From the NCBI GenBank assembly GCA_034419095.1, contig DAOULQ010000110.1, positions 1-45,645 on the forward strand: 45,645 nucleotides of DNA, given 5' to 3'. How positions within the stretch are numbered: the first letter of the stretch is position 1; each line of letters starts with the position of its first letter. The position numbers and the translations under genes are program-made. The notes beneath the pieces were generated by a model, which saw only the letters and a program-made list of their open reading frames with translations, had not been told where the DNA came from and made no database searches. Origin of the DNA: UBA7937 sp034419095. Its GTDB lineage: Bacteria; Chloroflexota; Anaerolineae; UBA7937. This document shows positions 38,647 through 45,645 of the stretch, piece by piece.

Positions 38647-38671
38647 AGATGCCTCCTCAAGAACACCACAT

Positions 38672-38677
38672 ATTATA
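38672..38677 (-). promoter_or_regulatory. -10 box candidate for the Hic genes
   Basis: On the minus strand a perfect TATAAT lies 25 bp before the first HicB-like ATG. No -35 match is found 17 bp upstream. The rest of 38678-38876 shows only the second direct-repeat copy. Confidence 0.35.
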
Positions 38678-38817
38678 TGCGAGGTTCAATTGATATTCTT
38701 ATCCCCCACTCCGCCTAATGAGTATTTTCCCCGGCCGAAGCCTCGATTCCATTCAAAATTAGGGACTGGAGCCTTTCCCACAGGGATCCTGTAAGGATAG
38801 GCGGGACTCCTGCCAGA

Positions 38818-38839
38818 AATCGCGTCTAGCGCTCATGGG
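38818..38839. repeat. Direct repeat, copy 2: displaced dnaJ start sequence
   Basis: An exact 22-bp copy of 37870-37891 including the dnaJ ATG, with no gene attached: the sequence past it does not continue as dnaJ. It lies 37 bp downstream of the SIR2 stop. Confidence 0.9.
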
Positions 38840-38876
38840 TTAATAGGGCAAAGCAATCCACTCTATCATTATTCCC

Positions 38877-40682
38877 TTATGTGCTCGCTGCTTGTGCTGC
38901 ATTGTCATGGACTTCAAGCAGATCTATCGGTGGCCGCTCGTCGGGGAACCGTCCTTTAAGTCCGCGCACAAAATCATTGAAATGTTCCAGAGCGGATCTA
39001 AAGCGAGCGGGGTCCGAATCAAAAAGCCCGGACTTGATAACTGCCCATTGATTTCCCTCGCGACCGCCTTGCTGGACAAATTCGCGTAAGGCTTCATGAG
39101 AGGAAGACCGCCAGCTAAAACAACCCATTGGCATCCAAGAAGAACTGGCATTCTGATCTGCATACACAAGGCTTAACAAAAACTCGAAGGTGTCAAAAAC
39201 ACGTTCATATTCGTCATCAGCAGGCAAATATGCTTTGAGGGGCCCGCGGAGAACCTCAAATAGGTGGTTGCTACCAGGAGTGTATTCACGCGCAGCGTTC
39301 GGCCGCGGGACTAGGCGCCCTGCATCGCCAAAGACGCCTGGTACATACACTTTTGTAAGTATGGGTACTCTGCCCTCATACGCGGATGTCAAACGGGGTT
39401 CAACAAGTATTAGGGGAAGGTGGTTAACGTGGCCGCTCCCAAGACTGGCAATACCAGCGGCGTACATGAGAAGCAAGGAAGGGTAGAGACGCAAGTGAAT
39501 TAGCACCGTATACCCAGATGCCGCCGGAAATGCACTCAACCTTTCTAGTGTCCGCTTAACTAGGTCGCTATGAGCGCCGTCGTCGAACCAGCACAGTGTT
39601 GCAACAACGTTTAGTAAGGTCTCGGTAACAGCCTCGTAGTTACGCATGCGATCTTGGAACAGGGCTTTCACGTCTCCTTGTGCTGTTACCTGAAATCGGG
39701 GTCCGCTAATTTGAGTATACACACGTTCAACCTCTTCAGAAAGCAGGTCATGCAACTGGATTCTGAACCGATCTTCCGCGAGAAGCTTTTTTACCGTGGC
39801 CACAGCTACTTCAGCCGAGACAGGATGCGCCGCACTTACTGAGCGAAGAGCATCCAATTTCTGTGCAAGTTCACCGAAGAAACTGTCAGCGCTCTCAATT
39901 TGAATCGTTTTTGCATCGCGATGACGAATTAATCGTTTAGCCTCGTCCGTCAGTTCCCCACGATGTGCCCAATAAGTTGTGTACCTACGGGACGGGCAGC
40001 GAAGTATCGCTGATCGGAGTGCGGAGTCCCATTCAGCTGACCATCCGCAGACAATCAAGCCAAATTCATCTAAGATGGTATCTAGATATTTGTTCAGCTC
40101 AGGGCTATATGTGGCTAGTTCAGCCTCCGTGTTCTTGATCCGGGTGTCTCGGTAGTCGCCGTGGAGTTTGACAATAGTGCACTTGGAATGCACATAGGGT
40201 CGAGCGCCCTTGAGAGCATCATCAGTGCTTATCACATCCGGGGACACACCAGCCTCTTCGAGAGCCATCTCAAGTAGTCGATCAAAGTTGGTAGTAAGCA
40301 CAACGCGGAAGTATCCATCATGAATTAGTTGCGCTAGGGCCCTGTGGGCTGGCGTGGGTAGCTTAAGCCCTTGTTCTCTCTCCTCGTCAGTTGGTTCGAA
40401 ATAGGTGCGAAGAAGAGCGTTTCGTTCTGAGGGCGTACCTGCTAGGGTTTCTAACAGCTTGTCATAGTTTGGATCCTCGTTGAATGTGGACCGGTACCAT
40501 GATACGGGATCAGGCTCTGGATCCTCGCCTTTAACCCTTGCTAACTTCCTAATGAGATCAACAACAATTTCCCACCCGGTCGGGATGCCTGCAGCTCTGG
40601 ATACTCCTGAGCCCAGAAGCAACCCATAAGTGCCTGGACTAGCGTCAACCGATAGCGCAAGCTGAAGAAGGTAATCGTTCAT
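38877..40682 (-). CDS. SIR2-domain protein, candidate anti-phage NADase
   Basis: A 601-aa protein. The N-terminal ~270 residues form a SIR2-like domain: GSGVSRAAGIPTGWEI (24-39), TTNFDRLLE with Asn132 and Asp134, KLHGDY with catalytic His174, and CGWSAEWD. Such domains in ThsA, DSR and SIR2-APAZ systems break down NAD during phage infection. The C-terminal ~330 residues (from ~280) match nothing I recognise and may sense the trigger. A GGAGG lies 12 bp before ATG 40682. Codon use is AT-richer than dnaK, indicating transfer. It sits between dnaK and the Hic genes. It could be a single-gene system; a deacetylase role is less likely given the SIR2_2-like motifs. Confidence 0.8.
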   Translation of the reverse strand: MNDYLLQLALSVDASPGTYGLLLGSGVSRAAGIPTGWEIVVDLIRKLARVKGEDPEPDPVSWYRSTFNEDPNYDKLLETLAGTPSERNALLRTYFEPTDEEREQGLKLPTPAHRALAQLIHDGYFRVVLTTNFDRLLEMALEEAGVSPDVISTDDALKGARPYVHSKCTIVKLHGDYRDTRIKNTEAELATYSPELNKYLDTILDEFGLIVCGWSAEWDSALRSAILRCPSRRYTTYWAHRGELTDEAKRLIRHRDAKTIQIESADSFFGELAQKLDALRSVSAAHPVSAEVAVATVKKLLAEDRFRIQLHDLLSEEVERVYTQISGPRFQVTAQGDVKALFQDRMRNYEAVTETLLNVVATLCWFDDGAHSDLVKRTLERLSAFPAASGYTVLIHLRLYPSLLLMYAAGIASLGSGHVNHLPLILVEPRLTSAYEGRVPILTKVYVPGVFGDAGRLVPRPNAAREYTPGSNHLFEVLRGPLKAYLPADDEYERVFDTFEFLLSLVYADQNASSSWMPMGCFSWRSSSHEALREFVQQGGREGNQWAVIKSGLFDSDPARFRSALEHFNDFVRGLKGRFPDERPPIDLLEVHDNAAQAAST

Positions 40683-40718
40683 TTTCGAAAGCCAATCCTC
40701 CGTGGCCTCTTACAAACA

Positions 40719-40745
40719 GGGGCGAGAGCCTAAGGCCCCCGCCCC
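40719..40745 (-). terminator. Strong factor-independent terminator after dnaK
   Basis: On the minus strand a 12-bp stem (GGGGCGGGGGCC/GGCTCTCGCCCC, two G-U pairs) with a TTA loop is followed by TGTTTGT. It begins 7 bp past the dnaK stop and ends the hrcA-grpE-dnaK transcript before the SIR2 gene. Confidence 0.8.
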
Positions 40746-40751
40746 TTCTCT

Positions 40752-42638
40752 TTACACCTCCCTGAACTCCCCCTCCACTGTCCCCTCATCTTCCGGCGGC
40801 TTCTGCTCGCCTTCCGGGGGCGGGGTGGGGCCTCCGGCGGCTTCGTACATCCGAGCGCCGATCTTCTGCAAGACCTGGCCCAACTCCTCGGTCTTGCGGC
40901 GGATGAGGGCGATGTCCTTGCCCTTCATCGCCTCTCGGACCTCCGCGATCTTGGCCTCTACCTCGCTCCGGATGTCGCTGGGCACCTTGTCGCCCAGGTC
41001 GCGCAAGGTCTTCTCTGCCGTGTAGGCCACGGTGTCGGCGTAGTTTCGGGCCTCGATCTCCTCCTTCCGCCTCTTATCATCGGCCTCGTGCTCCCTGGCC
41101 TCCTTCATCATCCGCTCGACCTCATCGTCGGTGAGGCCGCTGGAAGCGGTGATGGTGATATGCTGTTCCCGGCCCGTGGCCTTATCCTGAGCCGCGACGT
41201 TGAGGATGCCGTCGGCGTCTATATCGAAGGTCACCTCGACTTGGGGGATGCCCCGCGGCGCGGGCGGGATGCCGTCCAGCATGAACCGCCCCAGGGTCTT
41301 GTTGTCGGGGGCCATGGGCCGCTCCCCCTGCACCACGTGGATCTCCACCGAAGTCTGCCCATCGGCAGCCGTGGAGAAGATTTGGGACTTCTTGGTGGGG
41401 ATGGTGGTGTTCCGCTCGATTAAGGCCGTAGCCACGCCCCCCAGGGTCTCGATGCTCAGGGTCAAGGGGGTAACATCCAGGAGCAAAACCTCCTTCACCT
41501 CTCCCTTCAGGACGCCGGCTTGGATGGCCGCCCCCAGACCCACCACCTCGTCGGGGTTAATCCCCTTATGGGGCTCCTTGCCGAAGAACTCCGCCACCAT
41601 CTTCTGAACGGCGGGCATCCGCGTCTGCCCCCCCACCAGGATCACCTCATCGATGTCCGAGGGCTTAACCTTCGCGTCTTCTAGCGCCTGCTTCATAGGG
41701 GGCATAGTCTTCTCCACCAGATCCCCTACCAATTGCTCCAGTTTAGACCGGGTAAGGGTCATGGTGAGGTGCTTGGGGCCGGAGGAGTCAGCGGTGATGA
41801 AGGGGAGGTTGATCTCCGTCTGCATCACGGTGGAGAGTTCGCACTTGGCCTTCTCCGCCGCCTCCTTCAGCCGCTGGAGGGCCATCCTATCCTCGCGCAG
41901 GTCTATCCCTTGTTCCTTCTTGAACTCGTCGGCTATCCAGTCGATGACCCGCTGATCGAAGTCATCGCCCCCCAGGTGGGTGTCCCCGTTGGTGGATTTC
42001 ACCTCGAAGACCCCCTCGCCTATCTCCAGGATAGAGATATCATAGGTGCCGCCCCCCAGGTCGAAAACGGCTATCCGCTCATCCTCCTTCTTGTCCAGGC
42101 CATAAGCCAAAGAGGAGGCGGTGGGCTCGTTGATGATGCGCAAGACGTTCAGTCCCGCTATCTTGCCCGCTTCCTTGGTGGCCTGCCTCTGGGAGTCGTT
42201 GAAATAAGCGGGGACGGTGATCACCGCCTCGCTCACCGGCTCGCCCAGGTAGGCCTCCGCGTCCCTCCTGAGTTTCTGGAGGATCATAGAGGATATCTCG
42301 GGTGGCGAGTGCTCCTTACCCCCCATGTGCACGCGCACATCCCCATTTGGGGCCTCGCTCAGTTTGAAAGGCACCAGTTCGATATCGTGCTGTACCGTGG
42401 AGTCCTTATACTTGCGCCCCATGAACCGCTTGATAGAGAAGACGGTGTTCTCAGAGTTAGTTACCGCTTGACGTTTGGCCACCTGGCCTACCAGCCTCTC
42501 CCCCGTCTTGGTGACCGCCACCACCGAAGGGCAGAGTCGCGACCCCTCCGCGGTAGGGATCACCGTGGGCTCTCCACCCTCCATAACCGCAGCCACGGAG
42601 TTGGTGGTCCCTAAGTCTATACCTATCGCCTTAGCCAT
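40752..42638 (-). CDS. dnaK: Chaperone DnaK (Hsp70)
   Basis: A 628-aa ATP-dependent chaperone. GIDLGTTNSVAAVMEGG opens the nucleotide domain; VPAYFNDSQRQATKEAG, INEPTASSLAYGL, FDLGGGTYDISIL and VILVGGQTRMP are in place. The substrate domain starts near DVTPLTLSIETLGG. The C-terminal lid ends in a Gly/Pro/Glu-rich tail (EGEFREV). Length is normal. It follows grpE by 26 bp and ends at a strong terminator, so it belongs to the HrcA-controlled operon. Confidence 0.98.
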   Translation of the reverse strand: MAKAIGIDLGTTNSVAAVMEGGEPTVIPTAEGSRLCPSVVAVTKTGERLVGQVAKRQAVTNSENTVFSIKRFMGRKYKDSTVQHDIELVPFKLSEAPNGDVRVHMGGKEHSPPEISSMILQKLRRDAEAYLGEPVSEAVITVPAYFNDSQRQATKEAGKIAGLNVLRIINEPTASSLAYGLDKKEDERIAVFDLGGGTYDISILEIGEGVFEVKSTNGDTHLGGDDFDQRVIDWIADEFKKEQGIDLREDRMALQRLKEAAEKAKCELSTVMQTEINLPFITADSSGPKHLTMTLTRSKLEQLVGDLVEKTMPPMKQALEDAKVKPSDIDEVILVGGQTRMPAVQKMVAEFFGKEPHKGINPDEVVGLGAAIQAGVLKGEVKEVLLLDVTPLTLSIETLGGVATALIERNTTIPTKKSQIFSTAADGQTSVEIHVVQGERPMAPDNKTLGRFMLDGIPPAPRGIPQVEVTFDIDADGILNVAAQDKATGREQHITITASSGLTDDEVERMMKEAREHEADDKRRKEEIEARNYADTVAYTAEKTLRDLGDKVPSDIRSEVEAKIAEVREAMKGKDIALIRRKTEELGQVLQKIGARMYEAAGGPTPPPEGEQKPPEDEGTVEGEFREV

Positions 42639-42664
42639 ATCTATCCCTCCTCAATAGCGCCTTA

Positions 42665-43222
42665 TTATGCGCCTTTCTCCTTTGCTACCTTTACCAGGGT
42701 TGGTCGCACGACCCTATCGTGCAACTTGTAACCCTTCTGCAAAATATCTATGATCTGGCCCCCCTTGTATTCTTCGCTCTCCTCATGCACCACCGCCTCA
42801 TGGATGGTGGGATCGAAATCCTTTCCTACCTCCGCCCCTATCTCGCTCACCCCCTCCTGCTCCAGAATAACCTGGAGTTTCCGGTAGATGAGGAATATCC
42901 CCTCCACCCAGGTGAGAGTGTGTATCTTATCCGGTATCGTCTTTGTGGCCCTCTCGAAGTCATCGAGGGTGGGGAGGAGTCTGGCGATGAGGACCGAGTT
43001 GGCGAACTTCAGGAGCTCCTCCCGTTCCTTCTCATTCCGCTTCTTGAAGTTGGCGAACTCGGCTCGGGCTCGCTTCCACTGATCCAGGTACTCTTCCGCC
43101 CTGGCCCTTTCCTCCTCCAGGGCGGTGCGGAGTTCCTCTGGCGTCTGAGGTCCCTCGGGCAACTCGGCCAGGGTCTCTTCGGCTTCGGCAACCTCCTTTA
43201 GAGGCTCTTTCTTTTTTGGCAT
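42665..43222 (-). CDS. grpE: Nucleotide exchange factor GrpE
   Basis: A 185-aa DnaK cofactor that drives ADP release. An acidic N-terminus and a long helix (EEERARAEEYLDQWKRARAEFANFKKRNEKEREEL, read in parts) dimerise; LLPTLDDFERA and the C-terminal beta wing DPTIHEAVVHEESEEYKGGQIIDILQKGYKLHDRVVRPTLVKVA are the family signature. It is 23 bp behind hrcA and 26 bp before dnaK. Confidence 0.96.
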   Translation of the reverse strand: MPKKKEPLKEVAEAEETLAELPEGPQTPEELRTALEEERARAEEYLDQWKRARAEFANFKKRNEKEREELLKFANSVLIARLLPTLDDFERATKTIPDKIHTLTWVEGIFLIYRKLQVILEQEGVSEIGAEVGKDFDPTIHEAVVHEESEEYKGGQIIDILQKGYKLHDRVVRPTLVKVAKEKGA

Positions 43223-43245
43223 TTCGATGTGACCTCCAGATGTCG

Positions 43246-44274
43246 TTATGTAGTGAGACCGTAGGATTCAGAGAAAAGATCGCTCATTAGGCTCGCCATG
43301 TAGCGCACCGCGGAGATGCATCTCTCATAGGGCATGCGCATGGGGCCCAAGACCCCTAGGATGCCCATCGCCTCCTCGGCCACGCCGTAGTGGGTCAAGA
43401 CGATGCTACAATCCCTCGCCTCGCGCCAGCGACCTTCTCCTCCGATGAAGACCTGCACTCCCCCCTGGATGAGTTCTACCTCCGCTAGAAGGGACTCGAG
43501 GAAGGTGCGGCGCTCCAGCATACCTAGAACCCTCTCCATCCTCTCCACCTCGGCGAACTCGGGTTGGCGTAGGATATTTGCGATCCCGTCATGGTATATC
43601 TCGCTGGCTCCCCTTTGGTCAAACCCTTCCATTACCTCTATCAGATGTTGAGATACCCTCCTCTTGAAGCCTTGGAGACCAGCCATCTGGGTCTTTATCT
43701 CTTTGCTTGTGAGACCACCCAGCCTAACGTTCAGTTCGTTGGCTAGATGGCTCAACCCCCCCTGCTCCAAGGGTGGGGTGGAGGTGAGGATCTCCTGCCT
43801 TAGGCTGCCCTTGTGGAGAACCAGGATTAAGAGGACCACCGACTCGCCCACAGAGATAAGGTCTAGATGCTTTAGTCGAGAGCGAGCCGCCTTGGGCGCT
43901 GTGACGAGAGCCGCGTTCCGCGCGCTGCGGGCCAGGATGGCAGCCGAGAGTTTCAGCCATTGATCTAGATCCATTCGCGCTTGATGGAACTGATGGCGGA
44001 TCATACGCTGTTCTTCTACGGATAGCGCTCTCTCCTCCATCAGATGCTCCACGAAGTAGCGATACCCCCTCTCCGTGGGGATCCGTCCGGCTGAGGTATA
44101 AGGGTGAGTCAGATACCCCGCCTCTTCCAGGGAAGCCATCTCATTCCGGATAGTAGCCGAACTTACATTCAAGCCCGGTTGCCCTACCAACGCCTTGGAG
44201 CCCACTGGAACGGCGGTAGCGATATACCCACGCACTACCAGATCCAATATAGTCTTCTGTCTCTCCGTCAACAT
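43246..44274 (-). CDS. hrcA: Heat-inducible transcription repressor HrcA
   Basis: A 342-aa repressor of class I heat-shock genes that binds CIRCE and depends on chaperones for its active fold. The N-terminal winged helix has LTERQKTILDLVVRGYIATAVPVGSKAL and SSATIRNEMASLEEAGYLTHPYTSAGRIPTERGYRYFV; the C-terminal end has VLGPMRMPYERCISAVRYMA. I chose ATG 44274; a TTG at 44289 would add five residues. A CIRCE element lies 20 bp upstream, so the gene controls itself and the grpE-dnaK genes behind it. Confidence 0.96.
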   Translation of the reverse strand: MLTERQKTILDLVVRGYIATAVPVGSKALVGQPGLNVSSATIRNEMASLEEAGYLTHPYTSAGRIPTERGYRYFVEHLMEERALSVEEQRMIRHQFHQARMDLDQWLKLSAAILARSARNAALVTAPKAARSRLKHLDLISVGESVVLLILVLHKGSLRQEILTSTPPLEQGGLSHLANELNVRLGGLTSKEIKTQMAGLQGFKRRVSQHLIEVMEGFDQRGASEIYHDGIANILRQPEFAEVERMERVLGMLERRTFLESLLAEVELIQGGVQVFIGGEGRWREARDCSIVLTHYGVAEEAMGILGVLGPMRMPYERCISAVRYMASLMSDLFSESYGLTT

Positions 44275-44293
44275 TCGGACATTCCGCAAGTAA

Positions 44294-44320
44294 TTAGCAC
44301 TCTCTTCATTAGAGTGCTAA
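44294..44320 (-). promoter_or_regulatory. CIRCE operator
   Basis: TTAGCACTC, 9 bases, GAGTGCTAA: a perfect 9-9-9 match to the CIRCE inverted repeat bound by HrcA, just upstream of hrcA. Confidence 0.98.
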
Positions 44321-44323
44321 AAA

Positions 44324-44352
44324 ATGATACCACGAATTCCCCTCCCTGTCAA
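44324..44352 (-). promoter_or_regulatory. Heat-shock operon promoter
   Basis: On the minus strand TTGACA (44352-44347), 17 bp, TATCAT (44329-44324). CIRCE begins 3 bp past the -10, so HrcA would block the start site. Confidence 0.9.
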
Positions 44353-44373
44353 GTGCTAGTCTCTGAGGTGCTC

Positions 44374-45645
44374 TTAATAGGCGTTACTATCTGTGAAGAC
44401 CGAGAGGAAAGTTTTGAGGATTATCTTGATATCGAAGAGTATGGACCAGTTTTCGATGTAGTAGAGGTCGTACTTGGTCCGCTCCACGATGGAGGTATCG
44501 CCTCGAAGCCCGTTTACCTGGGCCCACCCGGTCAGTCCTGCCTTCTCTTGGTGCCGTTCCATATAGCGAGGGACCAGTTGCTTGAACTGCTCCACGAAGA
44601 TCGGCCTTTCGGCCCTAGGCCCTACCAGGCTCATCTCTCCCAAAAGGATGTTTATCATTTGAGGTAACTCATCTAGAGAGAAGCGGCGGAGGAAGGCTCC
44701 TACCCTCGTGCATCTAGGGTCCTTCTTGGTAGCCCAAATGGGTCCCGTCTCATCCTCTGCGCCCTCCTTCATGGAGCGGAACTTTATCATCTGGAAGGGC
44801 ACCGAATCGAGCCCCATCCGCTCTTGGGCATAGAAGACGGGGCCCTTAGAGTCCAACTTTATGAGGAGGGCCAGAAGGAGCATGAAGGGGGAGAACAATA
44901 CCAAGGCCACGGCGCTGACCACGAGATCCATTGCCCTTTTCAGGGTCAGTTTCCATCCTCGCAGGGCGATATCCCGCACGGTGAGGAGGGGGAGTCCTCC
45001 CAGATCGCCCACGCTCACCTCAGAGGCGATGATCTGGAAGACGTCGGGGAAGACCTTGATGGTTACCCTCTCCTGACGGCAGTCGGAGATAAGGGGCAAG
45101 ATCTCGTCGTGAGAAGCCTCAGGCAGAGCGATGATCACCTCATCCACCTCATACTCTTTCAAGAAGGGGGCAAGTTCCTTGGTTGTTCCCAATAGAGGGG
45201 CGCCAAGATCCTCTGATGAGGGCGCATCGTTACCCACAAAGCCCACCACCCGGTAGCCCAGGCCGGGGGAGCGACGGATGGCGTTAAAGATCATCTGCCC
45301 CACCTCCCCTGCGCCCACGATAAGGGCTCTCTGTTCGGCGATACCCCGGGCTTGGAGAGCCCATTGTAGCCGGGCGTAGGTGAGGCGGCCCAGAGTGGTG
45401 AAGAGGATGGTTAGCACCCAGGTGTAGGCGATCATGAGACGGGGATAGTCTGGATTGTTCTTGAAGATAAAGTAACTGAAGGCCACGGCGATGATGGTAC
45501 CGATGGAGGAAGCAGCGAAGAGAGAGTAGAACTCATCGATGTGGGAGAGAGCCCGCTTACGGTGATAGAGTTTGTAGAAGAAGAAAGCGGTAACCACGGT
45601 CACGATCTGAATACCCATCACCCCTAGATAGCTGGGGAAGGGAGG
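44374..45645 (-). CDS. Polyprenyl-phosphate sugar-1-phosphate transferase (WbaP/CpsE-like), partial
   Basis: At least 423 residues; the frame is open to the right window edge, so the N-terminus is probably cut. Remaining parts: N-terminal helices, a Rossmann-like CoA-binding domain (ALIVGAGEVGQMIF), a final membrane helix (LVVSAVALVLFSPFMLLLALLIKLDSKGPVFYAQ read in parts), and the catalytic PglC-like domain with RMGLDSVPFQMIKFRSM, TRVGAFLRRFSLDELPQMINILLGEMSLVGPRAERP and the C-terminal GLTGWAQVNGLRGDT. It starts glycan assembly by putting a sugar phosphate on undecaprenyl phosphate. It lies on the same strand just upstream of the hrcA promoter. Confidence 0.93.
   Translation of the reverse strand, partial: PPFPSYLGVMGIQIVTVVTAFFFYKLYHRKRALSHIDEFYSLFAASSIGTIIAVAFSYFIFKNNPDYPRLMIAYTWVLTILFTTLGRLTYARLQWALQARGIAEQRALIVGAGEVGQMIFNAIRRSPGLGYRVVGFVGNDAPSSEDLGAPLLGTTKELAPFLKEYEVDEVIIALPEASHDEILPLISDCRQERVTIKVFPDVFQIIASEVSVGDLGGLPLLTVRDIALRGWKLTLKRAMDLVVSAVALVLFSPFMLLLALLIKLDSKGPVFYAQERMGLDSVPFQMIKFRSMKEGAEDETGPIWATKKDPRCTRVGAFLRRFSLDELPQMINILLGEMSLVGPRAERPIFVEQFKQLVPRYMERHQEKAGLTGWAQVNGLRGDTSIVERTKYDLYYIENWSILFDIKIILKTFLSVFTDSNAY

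Noticed and set aside
37888..44274. SIR2 and Hic genes as members of the HrcA/CIRCE operon
   Set aside because: A strong terminator after dnaK makes simple co-transcription unlikely; kept only as a read-through possibility.
1..45645. CRISPR arrays, rRNA, tRNA and insertion sequences
   Set aside because: No regularly spaced repeats, rRNA segments, clover-leaf genes or transposase frames were recognised by reading; a tRNA scan could not be run.

Overview
The window looks like a chromosomal segment of a Chloroflexota bacterium, probably Anaerolineae-like. This is inferred from gene style only: a GT39 protein with C-terminal beta-sandwich repeats, an HrcA/CIRCE heat-shock locus, a DnaD-type primosome gene beside dnaB, ADP-forming acetate-CoA ligase, and no lipid A genes. 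No rRNA, tRNA, CRISPR array or transposase was recognised. Most genes are GC-rich and tightly packed. The restriction-modification gene, the 31.2-32.3 kb genes and the SIR2 gene look more AT-rich and probably arrived by transfer.

Layout. 0-7.3 kb: surface-glycan genes (GT39, GT2, NDP-sugar epimerase, aminotransferase, small DMT transporter, O-antigen-ligase-like protein); a sugar-phosphate transferase at the far end (44.4-45.6 kb) may serve the same type of pathway. 7.5-9.9 kb: one-polypeptide restriction-modification enzyme. 10-13.5 kb: AmrS-like radical SAM enzyme, FabH and PlsX (lipid synthesis). 13.5-16.8 kb: arsenic module (arsR, ArsP-like permease, thioredoxin-like protein, ACR3, plus a truncated second ACR3) behind a consensus promoter. 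16.9-20.1 kb: ADP-forming acyl-CoA ligase and a Pta-N-like protein. 20.1-25.9 kb: GxxExxY protein, enolase, MGDG-synthase-like glycosyltransferase, a decayed carboxymuconolactone decarboxylase, lactate permease, zinc-ribbon membrane protein. 26-31.2 kb: bifunctional nuclease, DnaB, DnaD-like protein, a double DnaC-like ATPase and a GT9 enzyme.

31.2-35.1 kb is the most unusual part. Small unrelated genes (TPR-like, a possible HEPN-like protein, GYD, TspO, DUF1059, a 96-aa hypothetical) are separated by copies of a 100-280 bp repeat. Three of the four copies retain at least part of the same small reading frame. Only one copy is intact, and it encodes 51 aa ending in CCGxxGEPGC. One neighbouring gene is bracketed by a perfect 16-bp inverted repeat and another by an imperfect one, and a long nested hairpin follows the last repeat.

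35.1-44.4 kb, all on the minus strand, is the heat-shock cluster hrcA-grpE-dnaK, then dnaJ-prmA-rsmE. It is split between dnaK and dnaJ by a SIR2-domain protein (candidate anti-phage NADase), an orphan HicB and a HicAB toxin-antitoxin pair. An exact 22-bp direct repeat of the dnaJ start region flanks the Hic genes and looks like an insertion scar. A CIRCE operator with a 17-bp-spaced promoter lies before hrcA, and a strong terminator lies just after dnaK.
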